In this document: positions 11,489 to 23,722 of the stretch, one piece after another
How positions within the stretch are numbered: the stretch's first letter is position 1
Layout: every line of letters begins with the position of its first letter
From: Clarkia xantiana subsp. parviflora
Taxonomy: Eukaryota; Streptophyta; Magnoliopsida; Myrtales; Onagraceae
Length of the DNA stretch: 64,000 nucleotides
Reading direction: 5' to 3'
Assembly (NCBI GenBank): GCA_036873135.1
Contig: JAPTYO010000010.1
Coordinates: forward strand, 21,631,772 to 21,695,771
The notes under the pieces: model-generated
Told to the model about the DNA's origin: nothing
The model's database searches: none
What the model saw: the letters and a program-made list of their open reading frames with translations, nothing else
Translations under genes and position numbers: made by a program

Positions 11489-14400
11489 ATGGCAACTAGT
11501 GCAACTACTGCCACATACATGGCCGCAATAAAGCCAGCCTTGTCTATTGAGAAGAATTTCAAGCTCTGCTTAGCATCTGTAAGAGTGAAGAACAATCAGG
11601 AAGCATGTTGGACGAGACTTGCAAGCTCGGCTCATATCTCATCGAAGAAGCCGATGATGAGGAGCATTTCATCAACACCTTCGAAGCCCAGAAAGTTCGT
11701 CACAAGAGCAATGTCCACTGCAGCCGAGAGCAGTCCTTTACCAGGATTGCCTATTGATTTAAGAGGTACATAACATTGGCACAGTGCCCTTTGATACTTT
11801 AAAGAACACTGTTCACACTTGACTAAAAAGTAACTGGAAGTGAGCAACTTGACTAGCTGAACCAACATGTCAAACTTCTATTTAGAGTAATGCTTGACTT
11901 GTAATAATGTTGAAAATTGAAATGGTGTGTGCTTGAACGTTTTACAATTTGCAATTGAGCAGAGGGTTGTGGTAAACAAGATTTTGCATAGTTTTACTGG
12001 TGTGACTTCTCATGCCATGAGTAAATGCTTCATCATGGTCAAATCCAGCTTGTTTATATGTTCTTGAATACGACCAAATGAAGCACTGTAAGTAAGGTCA
12101 TAACCTTTCATGCTTCAGAACATCGCCAATCCAATTAGGTTAATAATTTCACAAGATTTATTATTTGAATAATTAAAAGTTTGAATGAAATAAGTTTTCA
12201 AAAGAAGAGATCAACATCGCCAGATATTTCCTCAAGACTTATCACAATGTAAGTAGAGAACTAGGTCTCTCAAGTCTGACAAGCTAATGACCAGAGTTTT
12301 AATATTAAATAAAGAGTATGAAAAGTTGAATAAAGAGATGTTCATTGGATTGTTTGAAGCTTCTTCTATCCTAGGTAGTGATGATGATAGGAAAATTTTG
12401 CTGGGTGTGGTGAGCTTTTGCTTGATTATGAAACTAAATGTGGTGACATCTCTGTCTCATTCCACTGTTCACTATTTTATAGGCAAGAGAGCCTTTATAG
12501 CTGGTGTTGCTGATGATAATGGGTATGGTTGGGCTATAGCAAAATCTCTCGCTGCTGCTGGTGCTGAGATTCTTATTGGAACCTGGGTGCCTGTATGTAT
12601 ATTGGAAAGTACAAACTAGTCTTATTCTCTTGCTCTTATTATAATCAAGCACGATATTGTTATTTTTGTAGGCACTTAATATTTTTGAGAGCAGCTTAAG
12701 GCGTGGGAAGTTTGACGAATCTCGTGTGTAAGCAACATTAGCATCCCTAGTTCACTTGAGACTTGACCAGTTTGTTTACCTCTAATAACTGATAATTCTC
12801 CTCCAGATTGCCCGATGGTTCTTTAATGGAAATCACGAAAGTCTATCCACTTGATGCAGTCTACGACTGTCTTGAGGATGTTCCTGAAGATGTAATTTTT
12901 GCTCTTTGACTCCCTCACCAAAAGGAAACTCCAATAATATTCATAGAGTCAAAAGAACGCGCGTTAAATCTGAAATTTTACGTTGACTATGCAGGTCAAA
13001 GCAAATAAACGCTACGCAGGCTCTTCAAAATGGACTGTCAAGGTAGATATCATTTTCATCTTTAGTGCCATGATTTGAGAAAAAATCATCCCACTAGTTA
13101 TTAGATACCAGGTGTTGTTAGTGTATGAGAACATATGAACTTAGAATGATCCCATAGTTTATCAGGAAAAAATTACTCCCGCAACTTCTTTATTGACGAA
13201 AAGGGATATCTTTCGTGTATCAAACTAATTGTTGCATACCATATTATCATGTCTCTAGCAAGGATCTAGGTGTAGATCTATTCACCTAGTTGTCCTAAGC
13301 ATTGGTGGGTCAAGCTTGTGTTTGTGATGTTCTAATCAAAGGGTTGAATAGAGTGAGACTTTTATAGTGGTGGTCATATCTTGCAGGAAGTAGCTGAATC
13401 CGTAAAGGAAGACTTTGGAACCATCGACATTCTGGTACATTCATTGGCAAATGGACCAGAGGTCAGCCTTTTCTATCTCTTTCACGCATCATATCCAATA
13501 TATACTATGATATCCGGTGTTCTGTTTTGCGATAGTAATCAGGAAATAGATGGTGAAGACTTAACTAATTTGCAGGTCACTAAGCCTCTGCTGGAGACTT
13601 CACGCTACGGATATCTGACAGCTGTATCTGCATCAAGTTACTCATTTATCTCTCTGCTGCAGCACTTTGTTCCAATTATGAACCCAGGTTCCACTGTTTT
13701 TCCATTTTATGTTCACATAAACACATTCTTCACTGATGGTTGAGAGAAAGCTGAGATACTTATTGTGTAGGGGGTGCTTCAATCTCTTTGACATACATCG
13801 CTTCGGAGAAAATCATCCCAGGGTATACTCTTACTCTGCTTTTCCTTTTCTGCCGACCATTATGTTAGCTCATACAATTGATTAATTTGTTGTGTGCAGT
13901 TATGGTGGAGGAATGAGTTCTGCAAAGGCTGCTCTAGAGAGTGACACCCGTGTAAGCTGTCCTTCTCGTTTCATCTATATTTCCTGTCTTTCTTCATTTT
14001 GGTGGCAGTGATGCATTGTTTTGATGCAGGTATTGGCTTTTGAAGCTGGAAGAAAGCACAAAGTCAGAGTCAACACAATATCTGCAGGTATTCTTCTCTT
14101 ATACGGGTTTGAATCGCCATGCTCCTCTATTGGTTAATAATCTGATGGATGAAATAGAAATACATACCGATACTTACGGTAAAAGTATCTAATGCTTGTG
14201 TTTGCTGGGGAAAACGTTGCAGGCCCCTTAAGGAGCCGTGCTGCGAAAGCAATTGGTTTCATTGACATGATGATTGATTACTCCTCAGAAAATGCACCGC
14301 TCCAGAAAGAACTATCTGCAGGTCAGACAAATATGCAAGGATCATTTTATTGTGCAACGCTTCAACTGTCATTAGCTGTAGTGGTTGCTGAATTATTTTA

Positions 14401-14562
14401 ATGGATGCAGAGGAAGTAGGAAATGCTGCTGCCTTCCTTGCATCGCCATTGGCTTCTGCGATCACGGGTGCGGTTGTGTATGTGGACAACGGTCTAAATG
14501 CAATGGGAGTCGGAGTCGACAGCCCAATATTCGAGAAGCTAGGCATCCCCAAATCTAGTTAA
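11489..14562 (+). CDS. ENR: Enoyl-[acyl-carrier-protein] reductase (NADH), chloroplastic
   Basis: Catalyses the last reduction of each plastid fatty-acid synthase cycle (enoyl-ACP to acyl-ACP). Twelve coding exons join in frame to 391 aa: 11489-11765, 12483-12592, 12672-12727, 12807-12891, 12995-13042, 13387-13461, 13576-13687, 13771-13822, 13900-13951, 14030-14087, 14223-14321, 14411-14562. All introns are GT–AG. Residues 1 to about 75 are a Ser/Thr/Lys-rich plastid transit peptide. The SDR-fold cofactor site reads [17 protein letters not shown]-pocket motifs HSLANGPE and [11 protein letters not shown] follow. The catalytic Tyr and Lys are in [11 protein letters not shown], with the plant seven-residue spacing, and the end reads [11 protein letters not shown]. 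No lesion was seen. It corresponds to Arabidopsis MOD1. ORFs reported across introns in this interval are partial reads of this gene. Confidence 0.97.
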
Positions 14563-14630
14563 TTTAAAGAGATAGAGTAAGAGTTCTTTCTGGTTTAGTG
14601 AATTGGATTCCCTTAGGATTTTGAGTGGAG

Positions 14631-14636
14631 AATAAA
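14631..14636 (+). promoter_or_regulatory. Poly(A) signal of the enoyl-ACP reductase gene
   Basis: AATAAA 69 bp after the stop codon. Confidence 0.6.
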
Positions 14637-14639
14637 ATG

Positions 14640-15173
14640 TTTTGAACCTTATTAAGGTATTATTATTATTATTGCTCTACCGGGACGGGACGGGACGGGA
14701 CATCATTTTGATTTATCTTTGGTGATAGAAGGAGTAAAGAAGCAATATAGATATCAAGGTGGCATTAAGGTGAAAACTAAGGTGGTTGGACTGAATCTTA
14801 TAGACAAGTGAGGTTGTAGTTTGGAGTACGTCAGTATAAGAGTGTGTCGAACGTCTTTATTCATAAGTTCGAGCTTATATGATAGTTGATTAAGGTGTAC
14901 GTTTTTGTTGTCACAAAAAAAAGAGCTAGTAGTGGCGTCCCTAGATTCATCTCGATACGTAATGCTCATGCTCTCTTATTTACGGTTTAATGTTTTTTCT
15001 GATTAGAGTTAGTGAACAATCAGTGTATGCACTGACTTTGTTAACGTAGCCCTAATCAATAGGTTGGTTTGTTAAGTATGGTTTTATTTACATACTCTTA
15101 TGTCTGACGCGCTATATAGGCCAAAAACTTTTCATTTTAATCACAATATAACCCTAGATTTTAAATCCATGCT
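14640..15173. other. Intergenic DNA
   Basis: Holds a short CGGGA repeat at about 14681-14700. No gene seen. Confidence 0.5.
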
Positions 15174-15182
15174 TAAAAACTA

Positions 15183-16002
15183 GGGTTAAGAACCTATGAA
15201 AGGTCTGAACTATCACCCATGTTAACGGGAGAGGTCTGAAATTTAAAAAGTTAATAACAGAGGTCTGAAATTTCAATTTTGTTGATTTGAGATTTTCCGT
15301 CCATTTTTAGGGTTAAATTTAACAGAATTGTGTGAAATGACATTTTTGCCCCTTTAATATTTTGTTTTATTTAATATCTTATTTAAGGAAATGTGAAATG
15401 ACAATTTTACCCCTAAAGTCAAATTAAAACCACCCAACTCCGGCCACCGCCACCTGACTCCGGCCACCACCACCCGACTCCGGCCACCACCACCCGACTC
15501 CGGCGACCACCACCTCGACTCCGACGACCACCACCTCGGCTTCGGCGACCCGACTCCGGCCACCACCTCGGCAAAAAAGCTCCGATCGGGGCCAAAAAGC
15601 TTCGATCGGGGCCGGTGGCTCCGATCGGAGCCCAATCGGGGCCGGTGGCTCCGATTTTGGCCCAATCGGAGCCTTGGTGGTGGTCGCCGGAGTACGGTGG
15701 TGGTCGCCGGAGTACGATTGGTGGTCGCCGGAGTACCGTGGTGGCTTCAAGGACATTTTGGTCTTTTCACTCCATGCATGTGAGGGGCACACTTGATAGA
15801 AGGGCATTTTTGGAATTTTATTTTATTTCCGGTCACATGCCAAGCATGTGACCAACTTCCGTTAGTTTTAACGGAAAAAACTAACGGAGACCGCTGTTAT
15901 CAACAAAACAGAAATTTCAGACCTCTGTTATTAACTTTTTAAATTTCAGACCTCTCCCGTTAACATGGGTGATAGTTCAGACCTTTCATAGGTTCTTAAC
16001 CC
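15183..16002. mobile_element. Element A: non-autonomous Mutator-like TIR element
   Basis: 820 bp with about 95-bp terminal inverted repeats starting GGGTTAAGAACCTATG and ending in its complement, between perfect 9-bp duplications TAAAAACTA (15174-15182, 16003-16011). Nine-bp duplications with long inverted repeats mark Mutator-like elements. The interior (15430-15745) is GC-rich and made of CCGGCCACCACCACC and CTCCGATCGG units. ORFs in it are repeat translations, not genes. Confidence 0.9.
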
Positions 16003-16045
16003 TAAAAACTAACAACATAATTTACACAACAAGACAAATGATAAC

Positions 16046-16858
16046 AAGGGAAAATAACATGTATCTCAGATTTATTCCATATAACCTGTTTAGTGTCTCA
16101 GATTTATCCCATGTGTCAGTTTGGTATCTTAGGATTAAATTGTTAATAGGGTTAAGAGTTCACTTCATACCACATGTTTGCACGAAATTCACTGATCATA
16201 CCATATATTTTTTTCCTGTACTAATTTGGTACAAACGTTTGCATTTTGTACGTTTTTATACCTCTGTTAAAGTTCCGTTCATTTAGATCGTTAAAAGTCA
16301 CGTGCCGTAAAATGGTACAAAAAAAAAAAAAACATACGGTATGAACAGAGGATTCCGTGCAAACATGTGGTATGAAGTGAACCCTTAACCCTTGTTAATA
16401 TTTGGTGTCCCAGGTTTCAATTTTGTTGCGGTTTGGTTTTCCATCCAATTTTGGGATTAACTTTGACAGATTGAGATGAAAAGACAAGTTTGCCTCTTAT
16501 ACCTTTTTTTTTTTTTTCAAAGCCACCCGTCTGATTCCGGCCACCCACCTTCGATTACGACCACCCACCTCCGATTCCAAGTCAGCCACCTCTGATTCCG
16601 GCCACCCACCTCTGATTCCGAGTTGACCTGATTCCGACGATTCTGAGCATTTTGGGGGTAATTTAGGAATTTTCAAATTTATTCGGTCATGTGTTTAGCA
16701 CATGACTAGCTTCTGTTAGATTTAACCCCAAAACTTGACGATGACACCAAATAGCAACAAAGTTGAAATCTGGGACAGTCGAAAGTAACAATTTAATCCT
16801 GAGACACCAAATTGACACATGTGGTAAACCAAAAACACTAAATAGGTTATTTTCCCTT
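16046..16858. mobile_element. Element B: older TIR element, host of element C
   Basis: The ends share AAGGGAAAATAAC in inverted form, and further inward the arms match with many differences (CTCAGATTTATCCCATGTGTC against GACACATGTG…CTGAG). Flanking 9-mers AATGATAAC (16037-16045) and AATGCTAAA (16859-16867) agree at 7 of 9. The interior at 16520-16635 has GC-rich CCGGCCACCCACC repeats as in element A. Confidence 0.65.
16149..16391. mobile_element. Element C: 243-bp TIR element nested in B
   Basis: It starts GGGTTAAGAGTTCACTTC and ends in the complement, with arms of about 95 bp. Perfect 9-bp duplications TTGTTAATA lie at 16140-16148 and 16392-16400. It has no coding capacity. Confidence 0.92.
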
Positions 16859-16867
16859 AATGCTAAA

Positions 16868-17109
16868 AAATTATGTGTAGACTTGGTGTTTACACCAAAA
16901 ATTTATGTCAATTGTTTTTTAAATCCCACCATTCTAGGGTTTATCATTAGAGTTTTAAAAGAAAAAAAATCCTTTAAAAAGTGGGACACCTGGCTTTGGG
17001 TCAAGATTCCTTCATCATTATCAGGTGGGAAATGAATTTTTTTATATGAAAAATTTAAAATATATAAATATCACCTCAAATAAATAAAACCGTCCCCCAC
17101 GCTATGAGA
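16868..17109. other. Intergenic DNA
   Basis: No feature seen. Confidence 0.4.
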
Positions 17110-17325
17110 TTCAAATTATCTGCCACACTCTTAGTACCTTAAATCGCACTTTACCGTTGTGATCTTGACATATGTCCTTAAATTTAATAGTTTCCTTTAG
17201 AAGTTCACCGATCCTAATAGTTTTGTATAAAAAAATTGACACAATTAATTACACCAATAAGACGTGTCAAGATCACAACGACGAGATTCGGTCTGGAATA
17301 AGAAGGGTGAGACAAGTGAGCTGAA
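17110..17325. mobile_element. Short inverted-repeat MITE
   Basis: CGTTGTGATCTTGACATATGTC near 17154 is matched by GACGTGTCAAGATCACAACG near 17262, and flanking text continues the inversion. It is of the same family as 61235-61440 and the half copy at 3638. Confidence 0.7.
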
Positions 17326-17475
17326 TATCGCGCTATCAGCAATACTCGACAAGATATTGCGGTTTTTACGTGCCAGTTAAACATTTTAATATATATATTT
17401 CAGAAATTCAAAATATGTAACGGCTGTGATTTTTCTAAGTGTCCTTGCTATCCCCATCTTCGTCGTGTCGTGCCA

Positions 17476-17482
17476 TATATAA
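17476..17482 (+). promoter_or_regulatory. TATA box of the broken gene at 17577
   Basis: TATATAA about 95 bp before the ATG. A CCACCG-rich leader lies between. Confidence 0.5.
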
Positions 17483-17576
17483 CAACTGACTCACCACCAA
17501 TTAAGGCGCCACCGCCACCATCACCACCACCGCCACCACCACCACAACCGCCGCAACCAGAGACCACACATCCACG

Positions 17577-18030
17577 ATGAAGACTTCTCTCAAGTTCCAC
17601 AACGATCAGAAGCCAATCATCCGCGCCAAAGTGCCCCTCAGCATCCTCGATCTTCCGTTTCAGTCTGGAATCGTCGCCGACGAGTCCAAGGAGCTTACCT
17701 TGAACCTCGCCACTTTCTCCGAGTCCGGCCCCGTCGTCCGCGTCCTACCGAGCCAATTACTCCTGGAACCCCCTCTCCCTTGTTGTCTTGACTGGGACGG
17801 GACCGTTCGGCTCGCCAATCACAAGCTCCATGTCCATGAGCGCCGAGTTCAACCTAATCAATCGAGGAAATCCAACCTTCATGCTCCACTTCAAGTCGAA
17901 TTTCAGTGATTTCTCAGTGAAGAAGTCACAGTCGTCTGTTCTGAAACTGTTGTCTCCGAACGAGGACGATGCTTCATTTGATGTAGTCGAGGTGCCACCA
18001 TCAAATGAAGGATATGGTCTGGATAGTGGC
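17577..18030 (+). pseudogene. Plant protein of unknown function, 5' fragment, frameshifted and truncated
   Basis: The start MKTSLKFHNDQKP…RAKVPLSILDLPFQSG resembles a plant family I cannot name with certainty. It runs in frame 3 to about 17744, where one base extra or two missing shift it; the family-like text continues in frame 1 (YRANYSWNPLSLVV, TGTGPFGSP, MSAEFNLINRGNP, FMLHFKSNF). After about residue 145 the text turns into the non-coding retroelement (GGAGAAGGCCTCTAGTGGC near 18033), so the C-terminal part is gone. The promoter and leader look intact. A sequencing error could explain the frameshift but not the truncation. Confidence 0.7.
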
Positions 18031-18289
18031 GTCTGTCGGAGAAGGCCTCTAGTGGCTTGACGGCTTGAATGCCCGTCCTTAATTTTTGCCTAAATCGCGA
18101 TGACGCGACAACTTAGCAAGATCTTTTTTTTTTTTTTTTTTTTAATTTCTCTCATATTTTCTCATTTTGCCATGGTCGGTTGAGAGATTTCCGACCGTGC
18201 CCCTCGGTTTTTTTTCCTCTTCTTTTGCTATGATTGCAATTTCTGAATTTGCAATAATGGCCCTCATTTTCTGATTTCGAATAGGCCGC

Positions 18290-18880
18290 CCTTTCGGATT
18301 TTCAACCTAGCGGAAGCACTCTTTATTTGGTAGCCGATTAAAGGGTGGCTGTGACCCTCTCAATTGATTACCGCATCCTCTGTTGCGGAAGCTCTTCTTA
18401 TTGAGTAGTCAATTTCAGTTTGACTGTGGCCCGTTCTTTTATTTCACGCCTTCGAAGTTGCGGGAGCACCTCTAATTTGTAGCCGTTTGGATGGTGGCTG
18501 AGACCCTTTCTTCCTATCTTCAATATTGTGGGAGCTCTTTTGATTTGTAGCCATATGGGGGTGGTTGTTGCCCTTTCCTTTATTTTCCCGCCCTCACCGG
18601 GTTCGCGGGATCACTCTTTTTGTGTAGCCATTTTTTTAAGGGTGGTTGTGGTCCTTTTCACTTATTTCCCGCTTTTGATGTTGCGGGAGCACTCTTTATC
18701 TGTAGCCATTTAAAGGGTGGTTGTGGCCCTTTTCTTTGTAGTCGTTTTAGGGACGACTGTGACCCTTTTTATTTGTAGCTGATTTAGGGATATGTGACCC
18801 TTTTATTTCTTCAATGCTCTCACAAGAATTGTGTGAACAATCTCTTTATTTTTCTGTAGCCAATTAAAGGGCGGCTGTGA
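18290..18880. repeat. Degenerate tandem repeats in LARD copy 1
   Basis: Seven or more units of about 60-80 bp built on GTAGCCATTT…GGGTGG(T/C)TGTG(A/G)CCC and TGCGGGAGCACTCTT. The same array is in copy 2 at 43060-43785. Confidence 0.8.
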
Positions 18881-18945
18881 CCCTAAAGAAAAATGAGTTT
18901 TTTTTTTGTTTAAAGAAAATTTACCGAAAATAATCAACAACGAAA

Positions 18946-19331
18946 CGACTTTCACTTTCCATAACCAAAATGAAAGAAAGTCAACCTATCCCTGCAATTG
19001 CGGTCAGTCTCGCTACCTCTTTAGTTGCCGCCCCCTACTTGCTCATTCGCAATTACTACCACAAGAAAGTAGCCCCTATCTCTAAGGGGGGCAACTGCAC
19101 TCCTCTCCTATTGAGTCGAGTGGTCTCGAAGCACACTGGGCGGGCGTGCTTCGACCGTGTCTCCGGGGCACAGTTGAATGTAGATATCATGAATGCGAAG
19201 TGCCTTCGTCCCTAGTTCTAACTGCTCTAACACCGGTTTCCGCGTCGAGGATGCTCCAACGATTACTGGAAGCGGAAATCGGGGATTCTTTCCCAGTCAG
19301 AGCAGCATTCATCTGCATAAGATCAGCACAA
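18946..19331. other. About 385-bp segment present only in LARD copy 1
   Basis: The two LARD copies align up to AATCAACAAC (18945) and again from AACAATTATTTAC (19331). Copy 2 has these joined at about 43965. The extra segment has higher GC, includes an 81-codon ORF at 18970-19215 and is flanked by AACAA. I do not recognise it; it could be an insertion of gene or organelle DNA, or a deletion in copy 2. Confidence 0.6.
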
Positions 19332-20379
19332 CAATTATTTACATGCCTCTAGTGGCAGACTGAAAATTCCAAATTTTTAGAACTTCTTTCGGAGAAGAGC
19401 TTGGCTGATCAAATCAACATATGTAGTTCGTGTCGACGTCTTGGGTTGAGTACCCTATGATGAAAAACACCGACAAAAATGTTTCCCGGTTTCTCAAATG
19501 CTTTGATTATGCTTGATCACAACGAGGATGCCCCATGGTTAGTACTGAACGGTTTAAACCTGGCCACATAACGGTTGTATATCTCGCCCTGGAAAGCGTA
19601 TGAATTTCACACATGGTAGGTGAAATTTGTCATGGAGACTCTTTGAAGCGCTCACGTTTCACATGGTTGCGACCTCGGTCGAAATGGTCGTCTGATATGC
19701 AAAAAGAGTAGGGATACTCAAATCTCACGGAAAAATCAAGTATAATTTATCATACATGAGTGTTGGATGTCCCGAGCGCGCAATTTGTTTTCCGTGCAAC
19801 TCGATGGCCGCATGTTCTTTTTTTTTGTTACCCCGTTTGGCCAGCAGAACTTATATGTACAGGATACCTAACCAAGGGTACCTGAAAAGAATGAATGAAA
19901 AATCAGTGAAGAGAATATGAGAAATCATGCATGATTTTTTTTTTTTTTTTGAAAACTCTAATGTCACTCATTTCATAATTTTGATTACATTTCAGAAAGA
20001 ATCAAAGTTTATGATCTAAGGTGTTTTGCACTATCATGGAGTTTACTGAGTTCACTGGGTGCACTATCTGGCTCGAACGCGGGACATATGCTCAAAACAA
20101 AGTTTTCTCAAAAAGGTTTTCTCGTCCTTTGTTTAAACTCGAATAGTCGCACTCAACTGCACAGTTAAACTATTTTCTTAAAAAATAGAATCAAATCTCT
20201 TTTTTAAAATGCTAGCTCAAACGAAGGTTGAGACGATCTTGCCAAAAAAGTGAAATACACTTTGGATAAAAACGAATGACACTTTGAGTTTTTTTAAAAG
20301 CTCATGCATGCTCGAAAGTTAAAGCTCTACTGTTAAGAAACTTACAACTTACAAAATTTTACCTAAAGGGTACATATGG

Positions 20380-21330
20380 AATGCATGTACGGGATGAAAA
20401 ATTCAGGTAAAGTTTTTTTTATAAAAAGAAATGCAAATGCAATGCATATTTGGAATTAAAAGCTCAACAACTAAGAGGAGATTTACAATCTATCTAAAAA
20501 ATTGTTTTTCCTAAAACAATGACTATGAGATGTACATGAAATGAAAGTTGTACAATTGAGAAAACTTATAAGCTACCTGAATTTTTTGTTTTTTTTTTTA
20601 TGAGGGAAAAGAAAATCAATGCATCCTAGTTGCTCAAAATTGAAAACATCAAGTGAAAAGTTTTATTTTTTATTTTAAAAGAATGCATATAAGATGCACA
20701 AAAATAAATACAATATGCAAACTTAAAAAAATAAAAGTTCTACAACTAATAAAAATTACAATTTACCTGGAAGGTTTTTTTTCTCGAAAATAACGCATAT
20801 GAGATGCACATCTTTAAAAAAAAATCAGGTAAAATGTTTTTTTAAACAAAGAGCCCTAAAACTAAGAGAGCTTACGATTTATCTAAAAGTTTTTTTTAAT
20901 TAATGCATACTTGATGCATTATTTATAATAAAACAATTCAGTTAAAAAGTTTTTTTTAAAATGATGCATATGGAATGCACGTTTTTTTTTAAAGTAATGC
21001 ATATGTGACGCTCTAACCAAAATTACAACTTACCTGAATAGTTTTTTTTAAATGATGCGTATAAAACACAAGTTTAAAATAAAACATTCAGGTAAGAGGT
21101 TTTTTTTTAAAAAAAAATAAACAATGCATACGAAATGCATGTTTGAAAAGAAAATAATTTCTAAAACTAAAAGACTAACTACTTAAATGAATTTTTTTTT
21201 TAATGCAATAAGATGAATTCATGAGAATCATGAGAATAAAAGTTACATATTTGAAAAAAAAACTTACAGTTTTCCTGACAACTTTAGGTTTTTTTTTTAA
21301 AATGATGCATATGGAATGCACGTTTTTTAA
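20380..21330. repeat. Spaced ATGCATATGAGATGCA-type repeats in LARD copy 1
   Basis: Short units TAATGCATATG(A/G)(A/G)ATGCAC recur every 60-100 bp between T-rich runs, often followed by AAAATTCAGGTAA. The same layout occurs at 45590-46550 in copy 2. Confidence 0.75.
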
Positions 21331-21767
21331 CACAACATGTTAGGGGGTAAAAAATGTGTGGCTTTTCTCTACAAAGTAGGTTGCACTGATAGGTTCCCGA
21401 CAAGGTGGTTTCCTCTCCCATCATAGGGATCACATGACCTTCACAAGCGAGTGGATTTTTTCTGAGTCGTACCGGCGGCCCAGCCGCTCCGGTCGTACCG
21501 TACTAAACCTCCGGGGTTCCTAGTCGCCCTGGGTTTTAGGCGTTTTGGACATTACACTAAATTGAGTGTGTGCGAATTCAAATAATACATATACAACAAA
21601 GAAAAAGTTAGTTGTAACTCTAAAAATATGTACTTCACACAAAAAAAAAAAAAAAAACAAACTTAGAATGGTGAAGATAATAAATATAAAATTTCAAAAA
21701 AAAAATGGCAATAAGCGAATATAATGAGCTTGAACCCTCTATATCTTCCCCAGCAGAGTCGCCAAAT

Positions 21768-23231
21768 TGTCAGACTTAAATCTGACCTACGGCGAATTAC
21801 ATTTGAAAACGAACGTGCATGTTAATAGAGTCACCACTAGTTAATTAAGGCTAACTAAAATCTTAAATTACCTAAGCGGATAACGAATTAAACACCTAAA
21901 TATAAAATCGGTCTACGATCAGAAATTTGAGTTCGGGGGTTCTATTACGAAATTAAAATGATATTTTTAATTACGCCCTTTCGGTACTCAGTTCACTTAA
22001 TTTTTCAATTTTATTCTTCATACATATATTACACTAAATTAATCTAACAATGTCAGTATTTAATTAAATTCATTATATGCAAAAATATTGACAATCATTA
22101 ACATAAGTCTAAACTAATTGTAATTTATAACTCCTAATTAAAACAAAATCCAAGAAATCTCAAAATCGTTAAACATGCTCAAATTCATACAAAACCTAAT
22201 ATAAATTTAACATACATACAACTTAATCAATTAAAATGCTACATAATTAAATTTAATCAAACTACATCTAAACTACTAATTAAATTAAAAAATTACATTT
22301 AAATTATTAAATTAAACATAATAAATATAATAATATAATAATGATTTAAATAAATAAAAGTTCAATAAAAAAAACAAACAGCAAAGGGACGCAGCTCACC
22401 TGAAGGAGGAAGAGGTCTCCGGCGACCAGGCGAGCTCCGGCGGCCCAGTGGAGCGAACAGCACGACGAAGTGGACAGCCGATCGGCGAGGGCAGAGCGCG
22501 GTGGACGGGCGGTTGCGCAGGCGATAGCAGGTCCGGCGAGATCAGCTCTGGTGTGGCTGCTGGGATCGAGTCTGGTCGTCAGGACGGTGATTCCGGCGCG
22601 GTGGCAGGTGGGTGGCAGCGACGAAGGTCCCAGCAGGGACGGCGGGTGGCCACGGTGAAGGTCCCGGCAGGGACGACGGGTGGCAGCGGCTGAGGTGGTG
22701 GCTGCTGCTGGAGGTCACGGCTGGAGAGCTTGCTGGGAAGGGAAAGAGAGAGAAAGGCGAGGGCGGCGGCGCCGGCACTGGGCGGATGATGTGGCGAGCA
22801 GGCGAGGGTCCGGTGCTGGGCGGGCTGGGGCTGCAGCCTTAAAGAAAAGAGTTTTTTTTTTTTTTAAAAAAAACTTTTATTTACTAGGAGACAAAAATGC
22901 ACGAACTTCAAGAACTGATGTATTATTATTTTCTGGTGTGTCTTTGTGTGTCACTCTTTACATGTTAATCACCTCAATTTATACTAATCTAGGTCTAAGC
23001 TAACTAGGAAATAAATATTACATATTTATTCTAACCATAAATGCTAAATATTCAGAAAATATACTCTAAATATTCAATAAATATTCTCTGCAATAAATAC
23101 AAATCATTATCCTAATTTAAGTCAGTTCTATCTTTAGAAACTTTGTGACCTTCCATATTTTAAACGCGTTACACATAACATTTTTAATCGTGTTATATAC
23201 GTGTCGCGCATACCAAAATTACGTGTTTACA
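21768..23231 (-). repeat. LTR of LARD copy 1 (1464 bp)
   Basis: Read on plus it begins TGTCAGACTTAAATCTGAC and ends ACGTGTTTACA, giving TG…CA ends in both readings. It is related but diverged from the LTRs at 40221 and 47000. It contains a GC-rich block (22400-22840); ORFs there are not credible genes. Confidence 0.88.
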
Positions 23232-23650
23232 AAACCGTTAATTCATATTCAGTATTCACCCATCCATTCAACAGCAGTAGAGAGAATATTGAGTCAATGA
23301 AGTTATGCTTAATTTAAATATCTTGTATAAAACAATGAACTTATGTTTAATTTGGATTTATTTATGAAACAATGAAGTTATATTTATTTTTTATTATTAT
23401 AATACAATTGTGTTGTATTAGTTTGAATGGTTATGATTAAATGGTTTATTATGGTGAAAAACTATGTTACGGTACTAATAAATATAATTTCAATAGTTAT
23501 GGTTATGGTATTAGTGATTAGTGATAACCTCACCATATCTCACCATCGTCAGCCCTAATATCGGCCCTTTGTCAAAACAAGGTGTCGTTGATGACCATTT
23601 ATGAGTTTCTTTTTTTAATGTAAAATTGGCATATTCGTTTAAACAACTTT

Positions 23651-23722
23651 GCCTTTGTAAAATATTGGTAGTGCGTTCCCTTCATAAGGGAAATGTCGTG
23701 AATTTGATCCTCACCAGGGGCT
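23651..23722 (+). pseudogene. Decayed tRNA copy
   Basis: It aligns along its length with the tRNA-Thr-like sequence at 32973-33044. The acceptor and anticodon stems persist, but the D-arm is damaged and the anticodon reads CAT instead of CGT. Confidence 0.7.

Larger units (their letters stand above)
18030..23231 (-). mobile_element. Large non-coding LTR retroelement (LARD-like), copy 1, left part deleted
   Basis: About 5.2 kb matching the complete element at 40221-48389. It holds an interior segment (18030-21767, equal to about 42070-46999) and one LTR (21768-23231). The other LTR and the first 1.2 kb of interior are missing. Minus orientation follows from the primer-site-like text beside the LTR. 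No gag or pol was seen. The right flank begins AAACC and falls inside an hAT-like repeat, so the element landed there. Confidence 0.85.

Noticed and set aside
10960..14562. Gene-cluster or operon reading for FAD2 and enoyl-ACP reductase
   Set aside because: Separate promoters, opposite strands, 8 kb apart; only neighbourhood can be claimed.
15354..15851. 103- and 127-aa ORFs rich in Pro, Arg and Trp
   Set aside because: They translate the GC-rich tandem repeats of element A.
22448..22842. Several GC-rich ORFs of 62-107 aa
   Set aside because: They lie in the LTR of LARD copy 1, overlap in several frames and match no family I know.
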